Assembly (NCBI GenBank): GCA_000431215.1
Contig: HF985610.1
Location: forward strand, 1-22,133
Source of the DNA: Prevotella sp. CAG:1031
Lineage (GTDB): Bacteria; Bacteroidota; Bacteroidia; Bacteroidales; Muribaculaceae
DNA: 22,133 nucleotides
Reading direction: 5' to 3'
The stretch's first letter is position 1. The number at the start of each line of letters is the position of its first letter. The notes beneath the pieces are model-generated. The model did not search any database. It had not been told where the DNA came from and saw nothing but the letters and a program-made list of their open reading frames with translations. This document shows positions 5,499-13,752 of the stretch, piece by piece. The translations under genes and the position numbers were made by a program.

Positions 5499-7154
5499 AT
5501 GGAAACTCAACCGTCAATGTTCTGCTATCAGTGTCAGGAAACAGCAAAAGGTACAGGTTGTACTTTAAGAGGTGTATGCGGCAAACTGCCTGAAACCTCC
5601 GGCAGAATGGATTTACTTCTTTACGCAACCCGTGGTGTGGCCATACTGAATGACCTTCTTCGAGGTCACGGCGTAGCCCGGCGCGATGCAAGCCATCAAG
5701 TTGTGGATGCTCTTTTCACCACTATTACAAACGCTAACTTCGACAATCCCTCGCTTGACGGCTTCATACGCCGCGCATTCCAGATTAAACGTGAACTTAA
5801 GGCGCAATGCGAGGAACTTGGCATAAAGGTTCCGGATGCGCCGGAAGTCACCCTCGAAGCCGAGCCTGAGTATTATAAGGAACTTGAGCCTGTAACTGGT
5901 GTGCTCGCCGAGCCGGACGCTGACAAGCGTGGACTTCGTCAGCTCGCAATATACGGGGCAAAGGGGGCCGCGGCTTATGCCCGCCATGCTGCCAACCTCA
6001 AATATGAGGATGACGATGTCTACGCATATATCGAAAAGACACTGAAGGAAGTAAGTCGTCAGGACATTACTGTGGATGAGCTGCTTAAAACTGTGCTTTA
6101 CATGGGAGAAGGAGGAGTGAAGGCCATGGCATTGCTTGATTCTGCCAACACGGGCACATACGGCAATCCGGAAATCACCAAAGTGAATATCGGCGTGCGG
6201 AAGAATCCCGGTATCCTTATCTCCGGCCATGACCTGCATGACCTTGAGGAACTCCTTGAACAGACAGCCGGAACCGGAGTGGACGTTTACACCCACTCTG
6301 AAATGCTGCCGGGTCAGTATTACCCGTTCTTTAAGAAATATCCCCACTTCGCCGGCAATTACGGTAATGCATGGTGGAAGCAGATTGACGAGTTCGAGAC
6401 CTTCAACGGATGTTTCGTATTTACTTCAAACTGTATCGTGCCGCCTCGTCCCAAGACCACGTATATGGACCGCGTCTATACCCTCGGCGTGGTCAATATG
6501 CCCGGCACAACGCATATTGAAGCGGATGCCGAAGGCCATCACGACTTTTCCGAAGTGATTGAGAGGGCAAAGTCCTGTCCGGCTCCAACAGAGATTGAAC
6601 ATGGAGAAATCATCGGAGGCTTCGCTCATCATCAGGTGATTGAACTTGCTCCCAAGATTGTGGATCTGATTCAGCGTGGAAAAATTCGTAAATTCGTTGT
6701 CATGGCGGGATGCGACGGGCGCATGGCGTCAAGAAGCTATTACACGGATTTCGCCAAGGCTCTTCCGGAAGACTGCGTGATCCTCACGGCCGGTTGTGCG
6801 AAGTATCGCTACAACAAACTGCCGCTCGGTGACATCGAGGGCGTGCCCCGTGTGCTTGACGCCGGTCAGTGCAACGATTCGTATTCACTCGTGAGAATCG
6901 CTTTGGCCCTTAAGGATGCATTCAAGGTGGACAGCATCAACGACCTGCCGATTGTCTTCAACATCGCATGGTATGAGCAGAAAGCCGTTATCGTGCTGCT
7001 GGCACTCCTATACCTCGGGGTGCAGAACATTCATACGGGTCCCACGCTACCTGCGTTCTTCACTCCCGACATCCTGAAGGTTCTCAAGGAGAAGTTCGGA
7101 ATCGGGACCATATCAACGGTTGAGAATGATATCGCAGCCCTTATAAACAACTAA
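5499..7154 (+). CDS. hcp: Hybrid cluster protein (hydroxylamine/NO reductase)
   Basis: A 551-aa Hcp of the strict-anaerobe type. The N-terminal iron-sulfur cluster cysteines C9, C12, C21 and C27 have the C-x2-C-x8-C-x5-C spacing. All hybrid-cluster ligands are visible: H244, E268, C312, C405 (the persulfide position, in V-V-M-A-G-C-D-G), C433, C458 and E493 (A-W-Y-E-Q-K). Length and spacing match Desulfovibrio Hcp closely. The protein is cytoplasmic and reduces hydroxylamine in vitro; in enteric bacteria it acts as an NO reductase and S-nitrosylase. No hcr reductase gene follows, so another electron donor must serve. It is transcribed with the cupin gene and ends at a strong terminator. Two convergent genes downstream, ygbA-like and NimA-like, fit the same stress theme. 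Confidence 0.96.
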   Translation: METQPSMFCYQCQETAKGTGCTLRGVCGKLPETSGRMDLLLYATRGVAILNDLLRGHGVARRDASHQVVDALFTTITNANFDNPSLDGFIRRAFQIKRELKAQCEELGIKVPDAPEVTLEAEPEYYKELEPVTGVLAEPDADKRGLRQLAIYGAKGAAAYARHAANLKYEDDDVYAYIEKTLKEVSRQDITVDELLKTVLYMGEGGVKAMALLDSANTGTYGNPEITKVNIGVRKNPGILISGHDLHDLEELLEQTAGTGVDVYTHSEMLPGQYYPFFKKYPHFAGNYGNAWWKQIDEFETFNGCFVFTSNCIVPPRPKTTYMDRVYTLGVVNMPGTTHIEADAEGHHDFSEVIERAKSCPAPTEIEHGEIIGGFAHHQVIELAPKIVDLIQRGKIRKFVVMAGCDGRMASRSYYTDFAKALPEDCVILTAGCAKYRYNKLPLGDIEGVPRVLDAGQCNDSYSLVRIALALKDAFKVDSINDLPIVFNIAWYEQKAVIVLLALLYLGVQNIHTGPTLPAFFTPDILKVLKEKFGIGTISTVENDIAALINN

Positions 7155-7178
7155 ATCAAAGTTGGAAAAGAACGTTAA

Positions 7179-7207
7179 AATCCTGCCCGGACGGGCAGGA
7201 TTTTTTA
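7179..7207 (+). terminator. Terminator of hcp
   Basis: AATCCTGCCCG at 7179-7189 pairs with CGGGCAGGATT at 7192-7202 (11 pairs, effectively a 4-base loop), followed by TTTTTTATT from 7201. On the opposite strand the hairpin is followed only by a short T-run, but it could also slow the convergent gene, whose stop codon (7205-7207) lies in the T-run. Confidence 0.9.
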
Positions 7208-7687
7208 TTGCTTGCATTTGCCGACCGGCGACTCTGTCAATAAGATTTTGATTACAGTAGTCCGATCAAGGCTGCGTGCAATGGCATCTTCAAAGTGATT
7301 CATGTGTTTAGGAAGGAATCTTTCGCATAGAAGACGTAGGGCTTCGATCTTTTCGGCACGATCTTCCACCCACTCACATCTCCCGAGGGCAACGGCTGAC
7401 CGATAGTGTTCAGTATAGTTCAGTTTATCCTCCTCAAATACGGGTGTGCATTTACTTACTGCTGAAAGGCTTACAATGGGATTGTTTTTAAGGCAATCCA
7501 GTTTCTCGCCTTCATCAGCACAATGAAAATAGAAAGTTGTCTCATCTGCCCTCACAAGTGAAAGCGGCAGACCATATGGAGTTCCGTAAGGCCGACACAT
7601 ACTTACCGTGACGTAAGCTGCTCTGTCGAATACTTCAAGCGCCCAACCGGCATCCTGTTGGCGCGAGGCTTTTCTCATCGGTTTCAT
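7205..7687 (-). CDS. NimA-like pyridoxamine 5'-phosphate oxidase-family protein
   Basis: A 160-aa FMN-binding split-barrel protein. The order of conserved segments is that of the nitroimidazole-resistance (Nim) branch: a basic N-terminus (MRKASRQ), the first barrel strands with Y-G-x-P-L-S, then YFHCADEGEKLDCLKNNP (about 53-70) with the His-x-Ala/Gly-x-K segment that contacts the flavin or ligand. A-L-G-R-C-E and a C-terminal helix region with F-L-P-K-H follow. Family members bind FMN or haem-like cofactors; some reduce 5-nitroimidazoles. Resistance cannot be inferred from sequence alone. It is the second gene of a leftward pair, 12 bases after the ygbA-like stop, convergent with hcp. Confidence 0.8.
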   Translation of the reverse strand: MKPMRKASRQQDAGWALEVFDRAAYVTVSMCRPYGTPYGLPLSLVRADETTFYFHCADEGEKLDCLKNNPIVSLSAVSKCTPVFEEDKLNYTEHYRSAVALGRCEWVEDRAEKIEALRLLCERFLPKHMNHFEDAIARSLDRTTVIKILLTESPVGKCKQ

Positions 7688-7699
7688 ATATATGTTGTT

Positions 7700-7999
7700 T
7701 TATTTGAGTTCTGAGATCAAATGACGTATGGCCGCGATCGGATGGATAAAGATCATTCTGGGACCGACATAACGCATCACTTCCCTGATTCTTTTTTTCT
7801 GAACGGGTGAATAGCAATGAATTTCGCATTCCCGGCAACTCGTTTTTGATGAACCTTTAGGACAGTGCTCAAGTCTATTGAGGGCATATTCCAATAAATC
7901 CTTGCAATCGTTGCAAAGATTCCCGGCCTGATGATGTTGGCGGCAGAAGATTTCTATCATTTGCCCGATGACCTTCTTTTCCCGATCAATTCTATTCAT
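7700..7999 (-). CDS. YgbA-like nitrosative-stress protein
   Basis: A 99-aa protein of the 'nitrous oxide-stimulated promoter' family (PF11756, E. coli YgbA). The Cys/His-rich core is complete: F-C-R-Q-H-H (C19, H22, H23), L-C-N-D-C (C29, C32), H-C-P-K-G (C46), S-C-R-E-C-E-I-H-C-Y (C55, C58, C62), then E-V-M-R-Y-V-G-P-R-M and H-P-I-A-A-I-R-H-L. The cysteines could hold a metal or an iron-sulfur cluster. I chose the ATG at 7997-7999 because M-N-R-I-D-R-E-K matches how the family begins. An in-frame ATG at 8033-8035 would add 12 residues that look untranslated. In enterobacteria ygbA is induced by NO through NsrR; here it leads an operon with the NimA-like gene, next to hcp. Confidence 0.85.
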   Translation of the reverse strand: MNRIDREKKVIGQMIEIFCRQHHQAGNLCNDCKDLLEYALNRLEHCPKGSSKTSCRECEIHCYSPVQKKRIREVMRYVGPRMIFIHPIAAIRHLISELK

Positions 8000-8109
8000 A
8001 AATGATAACGAGTGAACTATAGAATAACGCATCATAATAGATTTTAGTCTATCTTATCCTTCACTTTTGCAACCTATCACTCCGGCGAGGTGTTATAATA
8101 TTAAAATAG

Positions 8110-8445
8110 TTAATTCAAATCAAAAGAGCTTACGATCCGGAAGAGAAAACCGATGGTTTCCGTGTATACATTGACCTTCTGTAGCCGCGTGGACTTTCAC
8201 ATGAGACATTCCATTACGACTTGTGGGATAAAGATATAGCCCCATCGACCGAACTGCGTGAATGGTTCCACACAGATCCCGATAACTTATGGCCGAAATT
8301 TGTAGAGAAATATAAAGACGAACTGAAAACCAATCCGGCATTTGGCACTTTACGGCAGACTTTAGAAGGAAAGCCAACCGTAACACTTCTATATTCCTCA
8401 CACGACAGAGAACACCCTGACAGAAAAAATTCCACGCGACGATAG
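8110..8445 (+). pseudogene. Decayed DUF488 (YeaO-like) gene
   Basis: Reading one frame gives IQIKRAYDPEEKTDGFRVYI, then D-L-L-stop-P-R-G-L-S-H-E, then LWDKDIAPSTELREWF and on to T-L-L-Y-S-S-H-D-R-E-H. Intact DUF488 proteins read I-K-R-x-Y-E/D-P...D-R-L-W-P-R-G...I-A-P-S-T-E-L-R...T-L-L-Y-x-x-x-D-x-E-H-N. Here the initiator is TTA, the DRLWPRG motif has Arg changed to Leu and Trp changed to an amber stop at the D-L-L-stop-P-R-G point, and the sequence after E-H is unrelated (P-D-R-K-N-S-T-R-R). Three independent lesions make it a pseudogene. A TAG lies just upstream in frame. The clear remaining similarity suggests recent loss. Confidence 0.75.
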
Positions 8446-8460
8446 CTTCCGAACCGGGAT

Positions 8461-8491
8461 TTTCGGGTTTCGGAGATTTTTCGTAACTTTG
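8461..8491 (+). promoter_or_regulatory. Promoter of parE-coaD
   Basis: TAACTTTG at 8484-8491 is an exact TAnnTTTG -7 element. TTTC at 8461-8464, 19 bases upstream, is one base off the -33 TTTG. The ATG of parE follows 20 bases after the -7 element. Confidence 0.6.
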
Positions 8492-8510
8492 TGTGATTAA
8501 ATAAGTGCCA

Positions 8511-10457
8511 ATGAGTGATCTGATTCCAACAGAGCTTCCGGAGCTCCCCGACGACATTGCCCCCGACCTCTCAGGTGCGGCCTACACTGAAGATTCAATC
8601 ATCACGCTTGATCCGAAAGAGCATATCCGCCGCCGCCCGGGCATGTATATCGGCAAGCTGGGCGACGGCTCGAATTTCGATGACGGAATCTACGTTCTGC
8701 TTAAAGAGGTTCTCGACAACTCCATCGACGAATATATGATGGGCTTCGGCTCGCAGATTGACATTACCCTGACAGAAGAAGGCTCGGTCAGTGTGCGCGA
8801 CTATGGCCGCGGAATACCGCTCGGCAAGCTGATCGACGCATCGTCTAAAATGAACACCGGCGCCAAATACGACAGCTCGGTGTTCAAGAAGTCTGTCGGC
8901 CTTAACGGTGTCGGAATCAAGGCTGTGAACGCTCTGAGCTCGAGCTTCGAGATTTCGAGCTTTCGCGACGGAAAAATGAAGCATATAGCCTACTGCGAGG
9001 GCAATCTGACTGTCGACGACCCGGTGGCCGACACCTCGGAGGCCAACGGAACACTCGTCAGATTCACTCCCGACGACAAGCTTTTCCGCGGATTCAGATA
9101 CCGCCAGCAGTTCGTTGTTCCCCTTCTTAAAAACTATTCTTTCCTCAACACCGGCCTGACGCTGAACTTCAACGGCCAGCGCTATCATTCGCGCAACGGT
9201 CTTCTTGACCTCCTGCGCGAGAATATGACAAAAGAACCGCTATATGCGCCGATCCACCTCAAAGGAACCGACATAGAACTGACGATCACCCATGCCAACC
9301 AGTATGGCGAGGAATATTACACTTTTGTCAACGGCCAGCACACAACCCAAGGCGGAACCCATCTGGCCGCCTTCAAAGAATCGGTCAGCCGCACTTTCAA
9401 GGAATTCTTCAACCGCAATTTCGAATACAGCGACATCCGAAACGGCATGGTCGCCGCCCTCTCCATAAAGGTCGAGGAACCTGAGTTCGAATCACAGACG
9501 AAGATCAAGCTCGGTTCGCGCGAAATGGCACCGGGAGGCCCTACGGTAGCAAAATTCATCGGCGATTTCGTCAAAAAAGAGCTTGACGACTATCTCCATA
9601 GGAACCTCGACGTCGCCGATATCATCCTGAAAAAAGTTCAGGAAAGCGAACGCGAGCGCAAGTCGATGGCCGGCGTCACAAAACTGGCCCGCGAAAAAGC
9701 TAAAAAAGTCAGTGTCCACAACAAGAAACTCTTCGACTGCCGCATACATCTCAACGACCCTAAGGGAGATACCGACAAAAAGCTGCAATCGTCGATTTTC
9801 ATAACCGAGGGGGACTCGGCCGCCGGCTCCATAACAAAGATACGCAACGTCGAGACTCAGGCAGTCTTCTCGCTCAAAGGGAAGCCGAAAAACTCCTACG
9901 GACTGACCCAGAAAGTCGTCTACGAAAACGACGAGTTCAATATGCTTCAGGCCGCCCTTAACATCGAGGGGGGCATCGACGGACTGCGCTACAACAACGT
10001 TGTCATAGCTACCGATGCCGATGTCGACGGAATGCACATACGCCTCCTGCTGCTGACTTTCTTCCTCCAGTTCTTCCCCGACCTGATCAAGAAGGGGCAT
10101 GTCTATGTCTTGCAGACACCTCTCTTCCGCGTGCGCAACAAGAAGGCCACGCGCCGCTCTGCGTCGTCGAAAATCAGCGACGATACATATTACTGTTATT
10201 CCGATGAAGAGCGTATCAACGCCATCAACCGCCTTGGGAACAACGCCGAGATAACACGATTCAAAGGTCTCGGCGAAATATCGCCCGACGAATTCCGCCA
10301 TTTTATCGGCCCCGACATGCGCGCCGACCGCGTAGGCCTCCGGAAGGAAGATGCCGTAGCCGAAGTTCTCGAATTCTATATGGGCAAGAACACTCCCGAG
10401 CGTCAGAATTTCATTGTTGAAAATCTAATTGTCGAAGATGACAGCCAAATTTCCTGA
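8511..10457 (+). CDS. parE: DNA topoisomerase IV subunit B
   Basis: A 648-aa type IIA topoisomerase ATPase subunit that works with ParC to decatenate and relax DNA. In order: GHKL ATPase with the catalytic glutamate in KEVLDNSIDE (E66) and the ATP lid GLNGVGIKAVNALS (about 130-143); the transducer with the Q-T-K loop (about 329-331); the TOPRIM domain with F-I-T-E-G-D-S-A-A-G (about 430-439) and D-A-D-V-D-G (about 502-507); and R-F-K-G-L-G-E-I-S-P near the end. The compact length without the GyrB insert favours ParE over GyrB. I chose the ATG at 8511 over an upstream GTG at 8505 because it is the stronger start. parC is not adjacent. coaD overlaps its end by 20 bases, so the two are co-transcribed. 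Confidence 0.92.
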   Translation: MSDLIPTELPELPDDIAPDLSGAAYTEDSIITLDPKEHIRRRPGMYIGKLGDGSNFDDGIYVLLKEVLDNSIDEYMMGFGSQIDITLTEEGSVSVRDYGRGIPLGKLIDASSKMNTGAKYDSSVFKKSVGLNGVGIKAVNALSSSFEISSFRDGKMKHIAYCEGNLTVDDPVADTSEANGTLVRFTPDDKLFRGFRYRQQFVVPLLKNYSFLNTGLTLNFNGQRYHSRNGLLDLLRENMTKEPLYAPIHLKGTDIELTITHANQYGEEYYTFVNGQHTTQGGTHLAAFKESVSRTFKEFFNRNFEYSDIRNGMVAALSIKVEEPEFESQTKIKLGSREMAPGGPTVAKFIGDFVKKELDDYLHRNLDVADIILKKVQESERERKSMAGVTKLAREKAKKVSVHNKKLFDCRIHLNDPKGDTDKKLQSSIFITEGDSAAGSITKIRNVETQAVFSLKGKPKNSYGLTQKVVYENDEFNMLQAALNIEGGIDGLRYNNVVIATDADVDGMHIRLLLLTFFLQFFPDLIKKGHVYVLQTPLFRVRNKKATRRSASSKISDDTYYCYSDEERINAINRLGNNAEITRFKGLGEISPDEFRHFIGPDMRADRVGLRKEDAVAEVLEFYMGKNTPERQNFIVENLIVEDDSQIS

Positions 10458-10902
10458 ACAGCCGCGCCGGGTTTTCTTCGCCGGCTCTTTCAACCCGTTC
10501 ACTGTGGGCCACCGCGACATTGTCGACCGCGCGCTCTCGATGTTCGACAGCGTAGTCATAGGCGTCGGAATCAACGAATCGAAAAACGCGGCCGGCTGGG
10601 AAACGTCGCGCCGCGTCGAAGCCATCAGAGCCGTCTTCGCCGGCAATCCCTGCGTAGAGGTAACAGCTTACACAGGGCTGACCGTCGACGCCTGCCGCCG
10701 GGCCGGAGCGACAGCACTGCTGCGCGGCGTGCGCAATACCGCCGATTTCGAATATGAGCGCAATCTTGCCGACATCAACCGCAACATTTCCGGGCTGGAA
10801 ACCGTTCTACTGTTATCGAGGCCCGAGCTGGCCTGGATAAGCTCGTCGGCCCTGCGCGAGCTCAGCCACAACGGCGTCGACATCGACCAATATCTGCCAT
10901 AA
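10438..10902 (+). CDS. coaD: Pantetheine-phosphate adenylyltransferase
   Basis: A 154-aa CoaD, the fourth step of coenzyme A synthesis: 4'-phosphopantetheine plus ATP gives dephospho-CoA and pyrophosphate. The nucleotidyltransferase signature FAGSFNPFTVGH (14-25) contains the T-x-G-H motif. L-L-R-G-V-R-N-T (95-101) is the phosphopantetheine-binding loop, and W-I-S-S-S-A-L-R (133-140) is the conserved C-terminal signature. The usual Asp of G-S-F-D-P is Asn here. The ATG at 10438 gives the expected N-terminus; the frame is open to a TTG 9 bases earlier. The gene overlaps parE by 20 bases, and this neighbour order is common in Bacteroidales. Confidence 0.92.
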   Translation: MTAKFPEQPRRVFFAGSFNPFTVGHRDIVDRALSMFDSVVIGVGINESKNAAGWETSRRVEAIRAVFAGNPCVEVTAYTGLTVDACRRAGATALLRGVRNTADFEYERNLADINRNISGLETVLLLSRPELAWISSSALRELSHNGVDIDQYLP

Positions 10903-10925
10903 CCCCTTACTCACTCGTGACAATA

Positions 10926-12503
10926 ATGAAGAAATTTCTTCTTTTAGCAGTTATTTTCAGCGCTTTGGTTCCTCTGGCGCAGACCCTCGACCCTGCCCGG
11001 AAAATTGCTTCGGTAGAGAAAATAATCGAGACATTCTATGTCGATCCTGTCGATACCACCAAAGTAGTCGACGAAGGCATAAGGGCCATGCTGAAGAAAC
11101 TTGACCCTCATTCGAGCTATACAAATGCCGAAGAAACCAAGGAAGTCACCGAGCCGCTCGAAGGAAAATTCAGCGGAATCGGCATTCAGTTCCAGATGCT
11201 CAACGACACGCTTTACGTGATCCAGACAATTGCCGGAGGGCCCAGCGAACGCGTCGGCATTCAGCCCGGCGACCGCATTCTCGTATCGAACGACTCGCTG
11301 ATATCCGGCGTAAAACGACCTATTTCAAGCGTCATGAAACTCTTGCGCGGGCCGAAAGGAACTGTCGCCAACCTAAAGGTTCTGCGCGGCAAGGAGACAA
11401 TCGACTTCCGTGTCGTCCGCGACGATATTCCGATCTACAGTGTCGACGCCTCATATATGGTCGACCCCGAGATCGGCTACATACGCCTCTCGCGCTTTGC
11501 CGAAGACACTCCCAAGGAGATGTATGAGGCTATCGAAAAACTGAATAAACAGGGCATGAAGAAGCTCATCATCGACCTTCAGGACAATTCGGGCGGCTAC
11601 CTCCAGAGCGCCACCACCCTCGCCGAGATGCTGCTCCCCTTCGACGCCCCGATCGTCAGCACCGGCTCGGACCGGCTCGGACGCTCGACATACACTGCCA
11701 CCGCCCCCTCCACCCTCTTCGACGGCCCCGTTCAGATTCTCGTCAACCAGTTCAGCGCCTCGGCCAGCGAAATCCTCGCGGGGGCTGTCCAGGACAACGA
11801 CCGCGGAATTATCGTCGGACGGCGCACCTTCGGAAAAGGTCTCGTTCAGCGGCCTTTCCCGTTCCCCGACGGCTCTATGGTACGTCTGACAGTAGCGCGC
11901 TACTACACTCCGTCAGGCCGATGCATCCAGAAGCCCTATCACGACGGCGACGACGACGCCTATCGTGACGACCTCATAAACCGCTACAAACACGGCGAAT
12001 ATCTCAGCGAAGACAGTATCGTTCTGCCCGATTCGCTTAAATACTACACCCTGAAGCTTCATCGGCCGGTTTACGGCGGAGGCGGCATACTCCCCGATAA
12101 ATTCGTGCCTATCGACACCACAGGCTATTCCACCTATTACCGCGATCTGATGGCCAAGGGCGTCTATAACCGAATTGTCACAAACTATATCGACGCCAAC
12201 CGCAAACTGCTGAAGAAGAGCTACAAGACCATCGGCGACTTCATTTCAGGCTTCGAAATCAGTCAGAAGCTCATCGACGACATGGTCAAGCTCGGCGAAG
12301 AAGAGGGTGTTCCATACGATGAAAAAGGATTCGCGACTTCGAAAGAGACAATCCTGACAATCCTGAAAGGGCTGATTGCACGCGACCTGTTCGATCAGGA
12401 AGCCTATTGGCGCGTTGCCAACCACCTCGACCCGGTCTACCTCAAGGCTGTCGAAATCTTCACCACCCCCGGAGCTTACGAAACCACGCTGAGCCATCAA
12501 TAA
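10926..12503 (+). CDS. S41-family C-terminal processing peptidase (CtpA/Prc type)
   Basis: A 525-aa exported protease. Residues 1-20 form a signal peptide (KKFLLLAVIFSALVPLA after the first Met). A short helical segment precedes a PDZ domain (about 80-160, including G-I-G-I-Q-F and I-Q-P-G-D-R-I-L). The protease core has D-L-Q-D-N-S-G-G-Y, then the Ser in N-Q-F-S-A-S-A-S-E-I (S279) and the Lys in R-R-T-F-G-K-G-L-V (K304), 25 residues apart as in Prc. The C-terminal 150 residues are helical. It acts in the periplasm, probably trimming or degrading envelope proteins. The ATG at 10926 is taken because it starts the signal peptide; a GTG at 10917 would add only three residues. It follows coaD by 23 bases, so is probably in the same operon. 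Confidence 0.9.
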   Translation: MKKFLLLAVIFSALVPLAQTLDPARKIASVEKIIETFYVDPVDTTKVVDEGIRAMLKKLDPHSSYTNAEETKEVTEPLEGKFSGIGIQFQMLNDTLYVIQTIAGGPSERVGIQPGDRILVSNDSLISGVKRPISSVMKLLRGPKGTVANLKVLRGKETIDFRVVRDDIPIYSVDASYMVDPEIGYIRLSRFAEDTPKEMYEAIEKLNKQGMKKLIIDLQDNSGGYLQSATTLAEMLLPFDAPIVSTGSDRLGRSTYTATAPSTLFDGPVQILVNQFSASASEILAGAVQDNDRGIIVGRRTFGKGLVQRPFPFPDGSMVRLTVARYYTPSGRCIQKPYHDGDDDAYRDDLINRYKHGEYLSEDSIVLPDSLKYYTLKLHRPVYGGGGILPDKFVPIDTTGYSTYYRDLMAKGVYNRIVTNYIDANRKLLKKSYKTIGDFISGFEISQKLIDDMVKLGEEEGVPYDEKGFATSKETILTILKGLIARDLFDQEAYWRVANHLDPVYLKAVEIFTTPGAYETTLSHQ

Positions 12504-12522
12504 CGCCGGTTTAATGATAGTC

Positions 12523-12558
12523 AAAGGGGAGGTATGTCAGACGACGCACCTCCCCTTT
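12523..12558. terminator. Bidirectional-type hairpin between the S41 peptidase and ferritin genes
   Basis: AAAGGGGAGGT (12523-12533) pairs perfectly with ACCTCCCCTTT (12548-12558) around a 14-base loop. A-runs and T-runs at both ends let it serve both convergent genes. The T-runs are short, so efficiency is uncertain. Confidence 0.65.
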
Positions 12559-12577
12559 CGTTGGATCTTATCTGATT

Positions 12578-13093
12578 TTACTCGGCCGAAAGAACCGACG
12601 GAGCAGTGTAGACACGCGCGGCAAGCTCGCGGTCGAGCGTGTAAAGGCCTATGCCGTCGTTGCCGATCAGAGTGAACTTGTCGATAAGAGTGCGGGCATT
12701 GTCTTCCTCTTCGACCTGCTCCGAAACGAACCAGGCCAGACGGTCGCGGGTTGCATAGTCATGCTCTGCCTCGGCCAGCGCATAGAGGTTGTTGATGAGA
12801 GCGGTGACTTTCTGCTCATGCTCGAGAGTGGCCTTGAAAGCGTCGAGAGGGGTTGCCCATTCAGTGGGAACGGCATCGATAGCCTTGAGAATAACACGTC
12901 CGCCGCGCTGGTTGAGATAGTTCATGAAAATCTCAGCGTGGGCCTGTTCTTCCTGATACTGGATGCGGAACCAGTTGGCCACGCCGGGCATACCGCTGTT
13001 GGCAAACTGCATACCCATTGAAAGATAGAGATAAGCGCTCCAAAGTTCAGCATTAATCTGCTCATTAATAGCGTCTTGAATTTTTGCGTTCAT
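12578..13093 (-). CDS. ftnA: Ferritin (non-haem, FtnA type)
   Basis: A 171-aa ferritin that stores iron as ferric mineral in a 24-subunit cytoplasmic cage. The ferroxidase centre is visible: E16 (I-N-A-E-L), Y23, E49 and H52 (Y-Q-E-E-Q-A-H), E93 (L-E-H-E-Q) and Q126 (S-E-Q-V-E-E-E). The four-helix pattern is intact and no haem-binding Met in the bacterioferritin position is obvious, so FtnA rather than Bfr. A TATTTTTG promoter element lies 39 bases upstream. It stands alone, convergent with the S41 peptidase gene. Confidence 0.95.
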   Translation of the reverse strand: MNAKIQDAINEQINAELWSAYLYLSMGMQFANSGMPGVANWFRIQYQEEQAHAEIFMNYLNQRGGRVILKAIDAVPTEWATPLDAFKATLEHEQKVTALINNLYALAEAEHDYATRDRLAWFVSEQVEEEDNARTLIDKFTLIGNDGIGLYTLDRELAARVYTAPSVLSAE

Positions 13094-13131
13094 AATATGG
13101 AATTGTTTATTAGGTTAGTTTTTTCTGACTG

Positions 13132-13139
13132 CAAAAATA
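13132..13139 (-). promoter_or_regulatory. -7 promoter element of ferritin
   Basis: On the minus strand this reads TATTTTTG, an exact TAnnTTTG, followed by CA. It is 38 bases before the ATG. A matching -33 TTTG is not obvious. Confidence 0.45.
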
Positions 13140-13207
13140 GTCAAAAACGGCGACTGTTGACTAACTTTTTTCGAAAAAACTATCGCGGAAATCTATCGCA
13201 GGGCAAA

Positions 13208-13690
13208 TCAGCGCGCCGCTCCCGCGATGTCGGAATAAGTCGGAAGTCTGTCGACGAAAGAATACGTTCCCGCATCGCTGTCGACCCGGCAGCAATAATG
13301 ATTCATGCCGTTACTGACAACAAGCCACGGAGTTTTAAGCACAATGTTATAACGGGCGATCTGATCGAACGTCCGCTGCGAAACCGCGATATGAGGCGCC
13401 TTATACTCGACTATCATCAGCGGCCGACGGCCTGTGCGGTCGAAAACGACAGTGTCACAGCGGCGGCGCGTTCCGTTGAGCGTCAGCGCCAGCTCGTTGG
13501 CCATAAGCGACCGCGGGAAACCTTTTTCCGACATAAGGTAGGCGATGAAATGCTGCCTGACCCATTCCTCGGGAGTCAGCGCCACCATCTTCTGTCTTAA
13601 CGGATCAAAAATTTTCAAAGCTCCCGAGTCGGCCCGCTCTATCCGGGCTTCGACAGGCGGAAGATTCAAAGGTGGCGGCAATTGGGTCAT
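13208..13690 (-). CDS. HsdR_N-like PD-(D/E)XK protein
   Basis: A 160-aa stand-alone domain like the N-terminal nuclease domain of type I restriction subunit R (PF13588). Active-site residues in order: E66 (A-N-E-L), D79 (R-R-C-D-T-V-V-F), E95 and K97 (I-V-E-Y-K-A-P), then Q110 and Y114 in the Q-x-x-x-Y motif of this nuclease fold. No helicase, HsdM or HsdS genes are nearby, so this is not a restriction system. It is a conserved Bacteroidales gene usually found beside holA, and a DNA-repair or processing role is possible. I chose the ATG at 13688-13690; an upstream start would add 27 residues that run across the shared promoter region. Confidence 0.85.
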   Translation of the reverse strand: MTQLPPPLNLPPVEARIERADSGALKIFDPLRQKMVALTPEEWVRQHFIAYLMSEKGFPRSLMANELALTLNGTRRRCDTVVFDRTGRRPLMIVEYKAPHIAVSQRTFDQIARYNIVLKTPWLVVSNGMNHYCCRVDSDAGTYSFVDRLPTYSDIAGAAR

Positions 13691-13718
13691 CGCGTATTTT
13701 GGCAATCGGTTTTTTCTG

Positions 13719-13730
13719 CGTAAATTTACG
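13719..13730. promoter_or_regulatory. 12-bp palindrome in the divergent promoter region of holA
   Basis: CGTAAATTTACG is a perfect palindrome centred in the 62 bases between the divergent starts. Each strand reads TAAATTTA, one base off TAnnTTTG, so it may supply a -7 element in both directions or a binding site common to both genes. Confidence 0.35.
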
Positions 13731-13752
13731 AAAATTTTCCGATTAAACGGCA

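Noticed and set aside
13208..13690. Type I restriction system
   Set aside because: Only the small HsdR N-terminal-like domain is present; there is no helicase, HsdM or HsdS gene, and the partner is holA.
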